The translations under genes were made by a program, and so were the position numbers. DNA of 64,000 nt, taken from positions 372,001 through 436,000 of the forward strand of contig JAFEMH010000938.1 in the NCBI GenBank assembly GCA_022495995.1. The letters run 5' to 3'. This DNA comes from Adenophora triphylla var. japonica (taxonomy: Eukaryota; Streptophyta; Magnoliopsida; Asterales; Campanulaceae). Shown piece after piece: positions 23,127-36,784 of the stretch (positions are counted from its first letter, which is position 1; every line of letters begins with the position of its first letter). The notes below the pieces were generated by a model. It was given only the letters and a program-made list of their open reading frames with translations, was not told where the DNA came from and did no database searches.

Positions 23127-26100
23127 ATGGATGGGTCAGATATATACAGAGCTAGTAGTAGTATAAGGGGGAGTCTTCGATCGGGGAGTTCGATATGGAG
23201 GAACACTGGGATGGATGCATTTTCAAGATCTTCAAGAGAAGAAAATGATGAAGAAGCACTTAAATGGGCTGCTCTTGAAAAGCTCCCAACTTTCGATCGA
23301 TTGAAGAAAGGTTTGTTGTTTGGTTCTAGAGGACCAGCTCAAGAAGTTGATGTGGATAATCTTGGGTATCAGGAGAGGCAGCATTTGATGGAGAGGCTTG
23401 TCAAAGTTGCTGAAGATGATAATGAAAAGTTCTTGTTCAAACTCAAGGACCGTATTGACCGGTATATATTTCACTCATTTATCAAGCTCTTCTGCTTTCT
23501 CTTTAAGCTTGTTTAAATCCCAGAAAGCTTAATAGTACTATAGTAATATAACAACAACAACAACATGACCCATGATGAAAATTGCGTCGAAAATTGCATG
23601 GACCGACGGTTGCTTCGTAACAAAGAAGCGCAGATACCTTAGTGAGCCATTTTGCTTTATTCCATCATATTCTCAAGCAAAAAAATAGTGACTCCGTCGG
23701 AAATGATGAAAATAGTAATATTTATAGTAGTTAATAAAGTTTAATAACAAAGGATTTGAGCTTTCATAAGACCTTAATTAAACTTGATTTCAATATTTTG
23801 AGTGATCTTAGTAATAGTTCAGTAGTTGGTACTGATTGTTTTGACTCCCCCCCCCCCCCTAATTTTCCTCTATTTTTTGAAGTCCAAAGTGTGCTTAGTT
23901 ACAATCACATTTTTGAATCTTTGCTTATAATGGTATATTGGGTTATTTGGAACTATGCAGAGTTGGGATTAGTTTGCCTACAATTGAAGTCCGATTCAAT
24001 CATTTGAAAATTGGGGCAGAAGCTCATGTAGGAAGCAGAGCTTTGCCTAGTTTCATCAACTTCAATATCAACCTACTTGAGGTATTTATTTGTAATGGAT
24101 ACTTTATGTTGTTGCTTTCCAATTTCAGCTTTGTGTGTCTTGATTCTAATATGGGGTCGTGTTTATGTTTAATACAGAGTATATTGGGCATATTCCGTAT
24201 AATTCCAAGTGGAAAGAAATCTTTTACTATCCTTGATGATGTTAGCGGAATCATTAAACCTTGCCGGTGAGTTAGGGGCGTGATGAAAATTGTCACAAAA
24301 CTACTTCTTATCACCCCTAAGTTCTATCATATGATTTTGGAAATGATTTATTGTGATTTAGTGATTAATGCCGGTTGCTAAAGATTTGGTTCTATCATGT
24401 TTGCAGAATGACATTGCTTTTAGGTCCTCCAAGTTCTGGAAAGACAACTTTATTGCTCGCCTTGGCTGGGAAGCTTGATCCAGAGCTTAAGGTAGTCCAA
24501 ATTCCAGCTCCTACTTGGATACCGTTTTTCACCCCACCCCTTTGTTTCAGATTTTTTTATTTCTAATCTCCTACTTGTAAACTGAGACATTCCATTCGTG
24601 TAAACTAGTGTTCTGGAGAAGTGACTTATAATGGGCATGGAATGAAGGAGTTTGTGCCTCAAAGAACTGCAGCTTATATCAGTCAGTATGACCTCCATAT
24701 AGGGGAAATGACTGTGAGAGAAACCTTGGCTTTCTCTGCCCGATGCCAGGGGGTTGGATCACGTTATGGTTAGTAAATAGATTCGTCTTTTCTTTATACA
24801 TTTTTGTTTTAGTCTATACGTATGTAAAGAACTAGTATCATTTGTGCATTAAGTTTTTAACAAAAAATATATGCTGTTGAATAAATTGCAGAAATGCTTG
24901 CTGAGCTATCGAGAAGAGAGAAAGAGGCCAATATTAAACCCGATGCTGATGTTGATGTTTACATGAAGGTAAAAAACAAGACACATTAAGACTTACTCCC
25001 TCCATCCCACTTCACTTGGTACCAATTTTCAATTTGGTCCATCCCACTTCACTTGATACTACCCAAAATGGAAATTTTTACACTCACAACACCAATCAAA
25101 TTACTATTCCCCCCACTCATTTTCTCTCCTACTTTACTTTTCATACTCACACCATTTTCTCCCACTAATTCTCTCCTACTTTTCCTTAATTCTTGTGCCC
25201 AAAAATTTGGTATTAAGTGAAGTGGGACGGAGGGAGTATAGTAGAATTCGGCTGCATTAGTAATTACATTTTTTTTTTTCTCTTTTACATTGTTTATCAC
25301 TAAGGACCAGCATTTAGTTCCATTAATTTTCCTCGCTCATAGAACTTGTTCTCTTGATTGAAAAAGATCTCATTGTGTTTCCAATGATTTAGGCTGCGGC
25401 AACAGAAGGGCAAGAAACAAGTGTAGTTGCAGATTACACCCTGAAGGTATTATATTACGGAGTATAAGCAGAAAACATTTTCTCAGGCTCTAATGTGGGC
25501 AGACATCAAAGTGAACTAAACTATTTTCATTTCATGTACAATTTTGCAGATCTTGGGACTTGACATCTGTGCAGATACTCTGGTAGGAGATGATATGATC
25601 AGGGGTATCTCTGGTGGACAAAAAAAGCGAGTCACAACAGGTAACAAAAGTTCCATGTCTAATTTAAATCAAAAGTGGACCTTTTTGGTTCTATACTTGT
25701 ATGGAGACTGATTATTGGTAATTCCCTATAAAAATATATAGGTGAAATGTTGGTTGGGCCATCAAAGGCTCTTTTTATGGATGAGATATCTACTGGATTG
25801 GATAGTTCTACAACTTATCAAATTGTGAAGTCCCTTCAGCAGTTTGTACACATTCTCGAGGGCACTGCTGTCATTTCTCTCCTCCAGCCTGCTCCTGAAA
25901 CATACGATTTATTTGATGACATTATTCTTCTCTCTGATGGTAAGATAGTGTATCAGGGCCCACGTGTACATGTGCTCGAGTTTTTCGAACACATGGGTTT
26001 TAAATGTCCAGAGAGAAAAGGTGTGGCCGATTTTCTCCAAGAGGTGACATCAAAGAAAGATCAGAAGCAGTACTGGACACGAAGAGATGAGCCTTATAGA

Positions 26101-29100
26101 TTCGTAACATCCAATGAATTCGCTGAAGCATACCAATCATTCCATGTTGGAAGAAAGCTTGGTGACGACCTATCAACCCCATATGACAAAAGTCAAAGCC
26201 ACCCTGCAGCATTGACTACTGAAAGATATGGTGTAAACTCGAGGGAGCTCCTCAAAGCTTGCACAGCAAGAGAAATATTGCTTATGCAAAGGAACTCTTT
26301 TGTCTACTTTTTCAAATTATTCCAAGTGAGTATAACAATATACACTTTATCTTCTCTTTTGTTGGCAGCCAATTTTATCCTATTTTCTATGATGTATCAT
26401 TCAATGGGAAATTCTCTGTTTTCACTTGCAGATCACATTTATGTCACTACTTACCATGACACTCTTCTTTCGGACTGAGATGCACCGAAGAACCATGGCT
26501 GATGGAGGGATATACATTGGTGCTCTATTTTTTGCAGTTACTATGGTCATGTTCAATGGAATGACGGAGATTTCCATGACAATTGCAAAACTTCCCGTCT
26601 TCTTTAAGCAAAGGGACCTTCTGTTTTTTCCTGCATGGGCATATGCTCTTCCTTCATGGATCATCAAGATCCCTCTTTCATTAGTTGAAGCATTTGTTTG
26701 GACAGTTATCACTTACTATGTGGTGGGATTCGATCCTAACATTGCACGGTAAATGTTACAGAATGAATGTTAGATAATAACTTTATTGATAGAATTTCCA
26801 TTTCTATACGTTTCTCTTTGTCACACGCTGACTAAAGAAAGTATCTTCGTTGCAGATTTTTCAAGCATTACCTAGTACTCTTGCTCATCAATCAAATGGC
26901 TTCTGGATTGTTTCGGGCAATCGGGGCAGCTGGTCGAAACATGATTGTCGCAAACACATTTGGATCATGTGCTATGCTCATTCTTTTTGCTTTAGGTGGA
27001 TTTGTCCTAGCACGAGGTATTAAATTTTAACTAGAGATTTTAATAGCAATCTCCATATATGAACATTGACTAACTATATTATTTTTTTCTTAAAATTTAA
27101 TTAGATGATGTCAAGAGTTGGTGGATTTGGGGTTACTATCTTTCACCTATGATGTATGGGATGAATGCAATTGCTGTTAATGAGTTTCTTGGGCATAGTT
27201 GGAACAAGGTTAGTCGTTATGCTCGTATATTGAGGAGCCATTACATTTAATGATTGAAAAGCTTAAAAAAACTGCCAACCTTATTTTTCTGAAACGAGCC
27301 TATAATGTATCAATCCTGATAAGCTGACTTTCTGTTCACCTTTTATGTAAAAGGTTCTTACGGATTCAACTGAGCTCCTCGGAGTCAGGGTTTTGAAGGG
27401 TCGAGGATTCTTTCCATACTCATACTGGTTCTGGATCGGAGTGGCTGCTTTGTTTGGATTCGTAATTATATTTAACATTTTATATGCCATCTGTCTCACA
27501 GTCCTAAACCGTGAGTACTTTTACCTTTCCTCTTGTCCATTAAAACAAGTTAGAATAATTAGTGGTTGTGTAATAACACTGTTAAACAACTGCAGCCCTG
27601 GATAAGCTTCAAGCTGTTATACCAGAAGAAAGTACAAGCACGGCAGCCATTGAATTAACATCCCGAGGAAATAGTGATGGCATAGAAGAGGCCACTCAGC
27701 CCAAGAAAAAGGGAATGATTCTCCCATTTGAGCCACATTCAATTACCTTCGATGATGTCAAATACTCCGTTGACATGCCACAGGTATTTAAAAATACGTA
27801 CACTTGTTATTAGATTAGATCTTACACATAAGCACATGACTAAATGAGTAAATTATGTAATTTTTGAAGGAAATGAAAGCTCAAGGGGTGCCTGAAGATA
27901 GGCTGATGCTTCTAAAGGGTGTGAGTGGCGCTTTCAGGACTGGGGTTCTCACAGCTCTAATGGGTGTGAGTGGGGCCGGTAAAACAACACTTATGGACGT
28001 GCTGGCTGGTCGTAAAACAGGTGGATATATAGAGGGTGATATCATGATTTCAGGGTATCCCAAGAAACAAGAAACATTTGCTCGTATTTCTGGATACTTT
28101 GAACAAAATGATTTCCACTCTCCCAATCTTACCGTCTATGAATCCTTGCTCTATTCAGCCTGGTTGCGTTTGCCTGCTGATGTTAAATCTGAAACTCGAA
28201 AGGTAACCATTTTGCTTTTGTGCGGTTAATATTTAGGGACGGATAAAGACTATAAATCTTTCTTTAAAAAAAAAAGATTTTAAATTTTGAATTTTGGTTT
28301 TGTGCAGAGGTTTGTGGATGAGGTTATGGAACTTGTGGAACTGAACCCTATAAAGGATGCACTGGTTGGGTTGCCAGGTGTTAATGGTCTGTCGACTGAG
28401 CAGAGAAAGAGGCTAACCATTGCAGTGGAGCTGGTGGCTAACCCGTCCATAATATTCATGGACGAGCCAACTTCAGGGCTCGATGCTCGTGCTGCTGCCA
28501 TTGTCATGCGAGCTGTTAGAAACACTGTTGACACTGGAAGAACAGTTGTTTGCACCATCCATCAACCAAGTATTGACATTTTCGAAGCTTTCGATGAGGT
28601 AAAAACTGCATAGATTGTACTCCCTCCGTCCCAAAATGAATTTCCAAAAAATAATCAAATTTGCTCTTGATCTAGTGCAAATTTGTTATTTTTTTGGAAA
28701 TTCATATGTTTTTTTTAGATGATGATATATTAACTAAAATCCTAACTACAGCTATTCCTAATGAAACGAGGAGGACAAGAATTATATGTGGGACCAGTTG
28801 GTCGCCATTCCTCCCAATTAATCAGTTATTTTGAGGTGAGATTCAATGGAAAAATTAGGCCTATATGCAGCATCTTTATAGATAAAAATGAATGCTGAAG
28901 ATGTGAATTCTTGTACCTACAGGCTATTGAAGGAATAAGTAAAATAAAAGACGGATATAACCCTGCAACTTGGATGTTGGAAGTTTCAACGTCAGCTCAA
29001 GAAATGATCTTGGGGGTTGATTTCACTCAAATCTACAGAAATTCAGACCTTTATAGGAGAAACAAAACCCTTATCAATGAATTAAGTACTCCTCGTCCTG

Positions 29101-30276
29101 GTACAAAAGATCTGTATTTCGCAACTCAGTACTCGCAGCCCTTCTTCACCCAAGTTATGGCTTGCATATGGAAGTTTCGGTTGTCTTACTGGCGAAGCCC
29201 TTCATACACAGCCGTCCGATTTCTCTTCACTACATCCATTGGTTTGCTGTTTGGGTCAATGTTCTGGGATCTTGGTGGCAAGACGTAAGTATTAAACTAG
29301 TCAATATTTCTGAAACAACTTGCTTAATCTATAACATCCTATCTAATATCTTCATATTTCTATTGGATTCTTGTTTTTTTTTTTTTTACCAGGAATTCAC
29401 AACAGGATCTATCAAATGCAATGGGTTCTATGTATGCTGCAGTTCTTTTCTTAGGTGTCCAAAATGCTTCGGGAGTGCAGCCAGTGGTAACTATAGAAAG
29501 AACCGTCTTTTACAGAGAACGAGCGGCTGGGATGTATTCTGCTTTCCCATATGCCATTTCACAGGTAACTTCTACACACTCACACACACTCCGCCCCCAT
29601 TAGTAGTTCTTGTCGTTTCTTCACATGAACATATATTCACTTGCTGAAGAAAGTTTCGCGATCTTAATTTGCAGGTTCTGGTTGAAATACCTTACGTCTT
29701 AACACAATCAGCAGTTTATTCTCTTATAATTTACGCTATGATTGGATTTGACTGGACAGTAGCCAAATTCTTTTGGTACCTATTCTACATGTTCTTCTCC
29801 TTGTTATACTTCACCTACTATGGCATGATGACTGTGGCCATGACTCCCAACCCTGCTCTTGCCTTCATTTTTGCTGCTTCCTTTTTCGGAATTTGGAACG
29901 TCTTTTCAGGATTCTTGATCCCACGACCCGTAAGTTCATAAATCTCATCACCTGATAAAGGGTTTTTTTTTTTTTTTTAAAAAAAATTAAGTAGCTTTAT
30001 TTTGTTCTTGTCATACAGAGGATGCCGATATGGTGGAGATGGTATTACTGGGTTTGCCCGATCGCATGGACTCTTTACGGGTTGGTTGTGTCGCAGTATG
30101 GAGACAATGAGACTCCGCTCGACTCAGGTGAAACTGTGAAACAATTCTTGGATAGTTACTTTGGATTTGAACATGATTTTCTTGGTGTCGTCGCTGGTGT
30201 TATTGTTGGGTGGGCGGCTTTCTTCGGATCAACCTTTACTTTCTCTATCAAGGCATTCAACTTCCAACAGAGATGA
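23127..30276 (+). CDS. Full-size PDR-type ABCG transporter, intact, 21 exons
   Basis: Paralogue of the first PDR gene; a plasma-membrane exporter by family. Exons: 23127-23461, 23961-24081, 24178-24266, 24407-24491, 24609-24768, 24892-24968, 25393-25446, 25550-25640, 25742-26325, 26432-26748, 26856-27016, 27105-27208, 27354-27510, 27596-27783, 27870-28202, 28308-28598, 28752-28835, 28923-29284, 29393-29564, 29675-29929, 30019-30276. They sum to 4278 nt (1425 codons plus stop), all GT-AG. Domains are as in the first gene: [45 protein letters not shown]. Three introns differ from the first gene. Odd: around the NBD2 Q-loop it has FRTGV (Thr865), GYFEQNDF (Phe918, Phe923), where the first gene and the pseudogene copy have Pro, Cys and Ile. 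Whether this alters activity is open. Confidence 0.95.
24996..25236. mobile_element. Stowaway MITE in intron 6 of second PDR gene
   Basis: TA + CTCCCTCCATCCCACTTCAC at the left; GAAGTGGGACGGAGGGAG + TA at the right. It sits in the intron 24969-25392. Confidence 0.85.
28620..28710. mobile_element. Stowaway remnant in intron 16, shared with pseudogene copy
   Basis: CTCCCTCCGTCCCAAAATGA at the left with inner arms GAATTTCC and GGAAATTCAT; the right terminus is eroded. The same remnant is present at about 39473-39563, so it predates the gene duplication. Confidence 0.7.
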
Positions 30277-30532
30277 TCATACAAGAATTTATTTTAGAGC
30301 TGATTGCCTTGTAAATTTTCTAGTTTTTTTTTTTTTAATTTATAAACCAAATAACTTCAAGATTACTGCGTAGATCATAACTGTTGCTACTGTATACGAA
30401 TTTAAACAGAACTGCATTCTCAGGGTTCGAATCCAAGACTCCTAGTTGATTTAGAGCGTGATTATGAGAATTAAACTAACATAAAGTCAAGGAGAACTTA
30501 CCATCAAGTTGTTTGGACAACTTGTGTGGTAC

Positions 30533-30904
30533 TAGGTAGGGTGGCAAAAAATCCGAACTCGTCTCGAATCTGAAAAGATCCGCCCCTAATAGGCCGGGTT
30601 AGGGATGCAAATTTGAAAATTCGCCGGATTTTTGGAGGGTTCGGGTTTACCCCGCCCAGGACCAGCCCCGAATATATATAAAATTACTTAAATGCCCTTA
30701 TGGACCTTATAGAAAATTACTTAAATCTCCCGAATATATAGGAAATTACTAGAGGGATCCTTGGATTATGAGTGTTTTTATAGGAACTTACTTAAATAAC
30801 TATCGGGGCGGGCTCGGGTAACACATAACACGGGGCGGGGCGTCGGGTTATGGTAGATCACTATAGGGGCAATTTTGGAAAATGAAAACCCGTTGCGATC
30901 CCTA
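30533..30904. mobile_element. hAT-type MITE downstream of second PDR gene
   Basis: An 8-bp direct repeat TGTGGTAC (30525-30532 and 30905-30912) flanks ends TAGGTAGGGTGGCAA and its imperfect complement (GCGATCCCTA). The duplicated flank of the pseudogene has the uninterrupted empty site (TGTGGTAC once, near 41376-41383). 8-bp TSD and TAGGG-like ends fit hAT. The interior is rich in CGGGGCGGG-type text. Confidence 0.75.
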
Positions 30905-30940
30905 TGTGGTACCATGCATGTTAACAAGTTGGATGTTATA

Positions 30941-31227
30941 CTCCCTCCGTCCCTGCCGAAGTGTCCCAAAATGGGTTCGGCGCGGGAATTAAGGAAAGTG
31001 ATGTAAGAAAGAGAAAAGTTTAAATGTTGTGAGTATGAAAAATTAAATAGGAGAGAGAATGAGTGGGATGAATAGTTAGGAGAGAGAATGTTGTGAGTGT
31101 AAAAGTAAAATAGAAGAGAGAATGAGTGGGTGGAATAGTGGAAAAACTTTCCTTTTTTGGATATGAAACATTTTAAATGGGACGTCCAAAATAGAAAGTT
31201 GGAACACTTCGACCGGGACGAAGGGAG
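30941..31227. mobile_element. Stowaway MITE
   Basis: CTCCCTCCGTCCCTGCCGAA at the left, CGACCGGGACGAAGGGAG at the right, TA on both sides. Absent from the matching position in the duplicated flank (TTATATAAAATATG around 44093). Confidence 0.85.
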
Positions 31228-31500
31228 TATAAAATATGTGGGTCCCCACATTAAAACAAACATTATCTAACTGGTATCACATCTATGCGTTAAATATATG
31301 ATCAAACACTTTAACAAATTACATAACTAAAATCAAAAGAAAGTTAATATAACTATAGATGTTAATGTTGATTTTTTTTAAATAAAAGAAATACATCAAA
31401 AATAGATAAATGCATAATAATAAAACTACAAAATTTGAAATTTTTTCTTGTTGACTATATTTGTGGTTTCATCCACGGTCTTCCCTATTCATCACATACT
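31228..31500. repeat. Duplicated 3' flank, copy 1
   Basis: Matches about 44093-44156 plus 45048-45195 (for example GTTAATATAACTATAGATG and AGAAATACATCAAAAA). It shows that the duplication that made the PDR pseudogene extended at least 1.2 kb past the stop codon. Confidence 0.8.
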
Positions 31501-32335
31501 AAAATTTTAATCCAGCACGAGTAGTTATCTTAAACAAAGCAACGTATAACTATCATGACTAAAATCTTCAAAGCATGAGTAGTTACTCTAGACAAAGTTA
31601 ATCGATAGACTTTTCTTTTTGTGTTTGTCTAATGAGTATTTCTTGAGTAAATAACTAATTAATATTTAGGGAAAAAATGCAAATATAGTATCCCAACTAT
31701 ATGGCTTGTTTAGTTTTTATACATAAACTAGTTTTCGTTGCAACCACCTCCTTCTTTCCCCACCACACCTCTGCCACCTCCGACGATAATCACCGCCTTG
31801 AACATATTATCAGCATATTAATAGCAGCACAAATATCAACAAAAATTCAGGATTTTTTTTGGTCCAATTATCAATAGTTATTTTTTTGTCCAATGATCAT
31901 ATTGAACATGAAACAAGTAGCAGCAAAACTCAAAAAATAGTAAATTCGAAAATAGGTTGTTACCTTTCTAGTTCCTACTCTTTGCGAATTGATTTCTCTG
32001 AATATGGATCTACAAAACCCCATAAAATCGCAATATAAGGAGAGATCAAAACCCCACAAAATTGCAAGATGAGAGAGATCAAAACCCTTAAATTCGGGTC
32101 GATTATACTCTCAAACCAGGTAAATCAGATCTGAAGAGGTTGATTTTTCGGAAAATGATTTACCGAAGTCTAACTCGGTAAATCAAAATACGGAGGAAAA
32201 CGCCATATTTTCAGTTGATCGTAAAATATTTTACTTTGACTTTTTTACTTGTCGTTACGAAACACAGGAAAGTCCGGAAAATATTTTTCGGAAAACATTT
32301 TACGCAAAACAAACGGAGTCTTAACATGACATTAA
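31501..32335. other. AT-rich intergenic DNA
   Basis: No gene is supported. It includes a patch with TTTTCGGAAAACATTTTACG (32285-32310), resembling ends of a dispersed repeat also seen at 59930-60015 (GGAAAACGTTT). Confidence 0.4.
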
Positions 32336-32563
32336 GGGGTCGTTTGGTAGTCCTTCTTAGCGTTGTATATGATTATTAATTCAATAAGTTTGATGTTTGG
32401 TAGATTAAATGCAACCGGTATAATAATCCTAACAACCTGGATAAGACCTCTTATCACCTCTTATCCCCTTCATATTTATCTCAAAAAAAGGTGGTATAAT
32501 TAATCACTGGAGTAATAATGACTATTAATACATCCTAATCCTATCAGCCTACCAAACGAGCCC
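32336..32563. mobile_element. Tourist/PIF-type MITE
   Basis: Ends GGGGTCGTTTGGTAG and CTACCAAACGAGCCC are 14/15 complementary and are flanked by the 3-bp repeat TAA on both sides (32333-32335, 32564-32566), as in PIF/Harbinger MITEs. Confidence 0.8.
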
Positions 32564-33018
32564 TAAAATACTTGAGCCGTACTAATTAAAATATTACAAT
32601 AACATATAAAACAATTATTGTCACGATTTAATGAAAAAAATCATCAATTTTGCCATATTAATTATTTCCACCCTACAATGCTCACTCAATAAAATAATTA
32701 ATAAATTGCTTTAAATTTCAGTATAATATAAGGATAAAAGTGAAAATTTAATGTTTTTAACTCAAACACGCGATAATTATTTTGGGAAAAGAAAAATTAT
32801 TTTGGACAAGAGGGAGGGATTACTTTTCATTTTATTTCCAAATTATTTTCAAACGGTTAATAAGTTTGGACAAGAGGGAGGTACAAATTAACTAAGAAAA
32901 ATCAAATTAATAAATTTTCTTCATGAGAATCAAACTAATAAAAAGTGTCAAAATTAGAAATTAAATTATTTTATAATTAATTTCTTTATATAATTATGAT
33001 TATCATTTAATATCAAAA

Positions 33019-33045
33019 CTAGTGAAACTCCCGTGTGATGCACGG
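33019..33045 (-). mobile_element. Helitron-like 3' terminus
   Basis: Read on the minus strand: a hairpin CCGTG-catca-CACGG, eight bases, then CTAG followed by T. A hairpin just before CTRR with insertion next to T is the Helitron 3' signature. The body would extend toward higher coordinates. A 5' TC end could not be placed. Confidence 0.5.
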
Positions 33046-33233
33046 ATAATTACATGCAACACTAAGATAGAAATTAAAGAAAAACAAAAAAAAGTTAAAT
33101 ACAATTATAAATTATGAAAAACTTTCTTAAACACTACATTATCAGTACATAGATCAGATTGACAGAGCTTATCATCATTACAAATCAATATTTTAAGAAC
33201 ATCAGTTGTCAATCCAAACAAATCAAATCAAGG

Positions 33234-34008
33234 TACAAACTCCGTCTCACTTTAAATTACAAAATAATAATTATTAATAAAGAAAACGAAAACGAAATAT
33301 TATTTTTTCCATCTCAAATAAATACTTTAGAAAATATACTTCTATAAGGAATTATATTATTCATTTGAAAAATAAATATTACTTTCGACTCAAATTGAAT
33401 AATAAAAAAATAATACCACATTTTTTATCCAAAAAATTGAGCATTACTTCCTTCATCCGAATGAATATTTTAAAATTTAATACTACTTTATTCGCCTTTA
33501 AAATTAATGTTTGTAATATTAGTGCATTCGTCTCAAAATAAGACATTAAGATAACATTAATTTTTTTGACGCATAAAGTAGTATTCTTTTTTTAAATGTT
33601 CATTGAGACGAAGGAATCCATATTTATTTCTTTTATGACATAGAAAAAATTTGACTGTTTAAGAAAACAATTCCTTCAATTCAAAAATGAATATTACTTT
33701 CATTCCAAAATGAATACTATTTTTTATATCAAAAAATAAATTGCGTCCTTTCTCCCAATCAGCAAATTAATGTTCATTGGGATGAAGAAAGCAATGTTCA
33801 TTTTTTTGGAAAAAAAATAAAGTATTATTTTTTTGTTATTCATTTTGAGTCGAAAGTAATATTTATTTTGAAATGACGATTATACTTTTTTATAGAAGTA
33901 TATATTTTAAAGTATTTATTTGAGATGGAGAAAATAATTTTATATATAGCTTTCTTTATTAATAATTATTATTTTGTAATTTAAAGTGAGACGGAATTTG
34001 TAACTTTG
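33234..34008. mobile_element. Long fold-back element
   Basis: The left arm (33234-33420: AACTCCGTCTCACTTTAAAT, CATCTCAAATAAATACTTTA) is complementary over ~150 bp to the right arm (about 33840-34008: TAAAGTATTTATTTGAGATG, ATTTAAAGTGAGACGGA). The centre is a maze of shorter inverted pieces. A related, more broken fold-back spans about 34345-34990 and has a Stowaway inside it. Confidence 0.7.
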
Positions 34009-34034
34009 TTTTTATTTTGATTTATTTGAAGTGG

Positions 34035-34330
34035 TGACCGAATTGTGCATGAGTTGATTTGTTTGGATGACCGATTGTTCATGGCTTTGGAGTGGCTGAC
34101 CGATTGTCCATGGCCTTGGAGTGGCTGACCGATTGTCCATGCCCTTGGTTTGTTTGGATGACCGATTGTGCATGAGGTTGGTTTGTTTGGATCACCGATT
34201 GTGGCCTTCGTTTGTTTGGATCGGTTGGGAGATGTGGCCCTTGATTTGTTTGAATCGCCGATTGTGGCCTTGGTTTGTTTGGCTCGGTTGAGGGTTGTGG
34301 CTGACCGATTGTGGCCTTGATTTGTTTGGA
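34035..34330. repeat. Degenerate minisatellite (GACCGATTGT units)
   Basis: About nine units of 30-40 bases built from TGACCGATTGTNCATG and CCTTGGTTTGTTTGGAT. It lies between two fold-back elements. The minus-strand open frame here is a product of the repeat. Confidence 0.8.
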
Positions 34331-34423
34331 TCTTTTTAAAAAATATGAATATTAATTTATCCATCTCAAATAAATTCTTTAAATATATACTTTTATAAAA
34401 AAATATTATTCATTTAAAAAATA

Positions 34424-34777
34424 CTCCCTCCGTCCCAGACCAAGAGTCCTACTTTCCTTTTTGATCCGTCCCAGACCAAGAGTCCCTTTCCTTAAATGGA
34501 AAGTTTTCCATATATTCATACCCTTATCATCTCCATATATTTACAAAAAAACCATTACTATTCCTCCCACTCATTCTCTCTCCTATTAAATATTTTTAAC
34601 TTTTACATTCTCTCTCCTATTCCCTACCACACATTTAACTTTTACATTCTCTCTCCTATTCCCTACCACACATTTAACTTTTACATTCTCTCTTCTAAAA
34701 TTTTCTATCCACTTAAAAAAAAATTCTTAAGAAGCGTGAAATCCCCTCCGAGGACCCTTGGTCTGGGACGGAGGGAG
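34424..34777. mobile_element. Stowaway MITE
   Basis: CTCCCTCCGTCCCAGACCAA at the left, TTGGTCTGGGACGGAGGGAG at the right, TA-flanked. The interior has a ~30-bp tandem (TTTAACTTTTACATTCTCTC, three copies). Confidence 0.85.
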
Positions 34778-36780
34778 TAAATATTATTTTCGACTCAAAA
34801 TGAATAACCAATAAATAATACTAAATTTTTTTCCAAAAAAAAATGAGAATTACTTCTTTCATCCTAATAAATATTTTTAAAATTAATATTACTTTCTTCA
34901 TCCCAATGAAGATTACAATTTTTTAAATTATTTATTTGAGATGGGAAAAATAATATTTCTATTGAGTTTTCTTTATTAATAATTATTATATTATAATTTT
35001 TTAAAGTATTTGCTTGTTATCTTCATTTTTGCCACTTTCTTTTGTAAACATATTCTTAATGGGATATTGGAGAGAAAGTAAGAATAGGTAATATAAATAA
35101 TAAATCATAAATAATTAAGTTACCAAGCAATCTCAAAATATTAATATAAAATAGCAATTGTTTGAATAAATAAGTATTTAACTTATTTATTAAGAAGATT
35201 TTTTATTGACAGAGTATTTGATTTTCTTTACTCGAATTATATAAAAATAACTAAAGCAAATCCTAATCGATGTTTTGATTTGGTTCACTTTGTTTTTTTA
35301 TTATACTTTTCTTTGTTTTTTTAATTCTTAAATACGGCAAATTAAAATAAATTCATAAATATTTTATAAAAAAAATTGCACAAATAAATGAAACCAAGAT
35401 TAATAATCCATCAAATTTTGATAAAATAAAAATAAAAATATAAATAGCTCTAATAATTATATTTATAGACAATAATAAGATTTTTAATTTTACTAATATA
35501 CTTCAACTACTCTTTAAATAAAAAAATGTTATATGATCAAATGGCTTCCACATTTTTTTATCATTAATCTAAAGATTTTTATTAATAACCCATCATTTTT
35601 TAAAAGAGATCAATAGAAACTGTTTCTAAAAAAAAAAAAAAATCGACCGAGACGAACTTAATATAAAATGTTTTGTAAAAAAATAAACTCAATGAAAATT
35701 CATAATAATATGTTTTTCATTATTTCGAAAGTACATTTAAGGAAAACAAATAGTCCTTCAATTCAAAAATGAATATTTCTTTAATCCCATAATTAATACT
35801 ACTTTCTATATCAAAAAAAAAAAAAAAAAAAAACAATCCTTCATTTGCCTTAAGGAATTTACTTGTCCAAAAAATTAATATTTATTTTCTGAGACGAAGA
35901 CACTAACATTATAAACATTAATTTTTACAAAATACTACTACTTCAGCTAAAAAAAAAAATTAATATTTTAAAATATGACATTAATTTATTAGGCGAATAA
36001 AGTAGTATCATTTTTTAAAATGTTCATTGAGCCAAATGAAGCAATGGTAATTTTTTTTTTGGACATATAAAAAAATTCTACTTTTTATGGAAAAAAATTA
36101 CTTAAAGTGAAAAATGAACAAATATTTTTAAAAATAACACTACTTCATTCGCCTCTGCAATTAATGTTTGTAATGTTAGTGTCTTCGTCTCAAAATATTA
36201 CATTAATTTTTTAGACGAATAATTAGTATTATTTTTTAAAATGTTCATTGAGAAGAAAGAAGCAATGTTCATTTTTTTTGGACATATAAAAAAATGAGTA
36301 AATTTTGGGAGAAACTAGTTTTTTCATAAATTATAAAAAGTCCATTTTTTTTTTACTTGCAAGTAGTTAGTGAATATTTAGAAACAGTTTATAAAACAGG
36401 ACTTTCTATAATTTAAGGAGAAATTAGTTTCCCCCAAAATCTTGTGTAAAAAAATTCTACTTTTTAACAAAAAAAAAATCCTTCAATTAAAAAATGAATA
36501 TTACTTTCATCCCATAATTAATACTACTTTCTATATTCAAAAAAAAAAAAAATGCTTCCTTTGCCTCAATGAATTGACTTGTCTCAAAAATTAATATTTA
36601 TTTTCTGACACGAAGAAACGAACATTATGAACATTAATTTTTACAAAATAATACGACTTCGGGTAAAAAAATAAATTACTATATTCGTCCCAATGAATAT
36701 TTTATAAAATATTACTTAATATGTTTAAAAAAGTAATGTCAAATTTTGAACCGAAGGAACTAACATTAAAAACATTAATT
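34778..36780. other. AT-rich decayed repeat region
   Basis: No gene is supported. Short pieces such as GTTCATTGAGACGAAGG and TCGTCTCAAAATA recur in both orientations, like layered remains of one MITE family. A fold-back with ends TTTTGGGAGAAACTAGTTT and AATTAGTTTCCCCCAAAA occupies about 36303-36440; a sister copy is at 60559-60694. Confidence 0.5.
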
Positions 36781-36784
36781 TTTG

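Noticed and set aside
33981..34364. Minus-strand 127-codon open frame rich in NKxxATIG
   Set aside because: Translation of a degenerate minisatellite; no start context, no family match.
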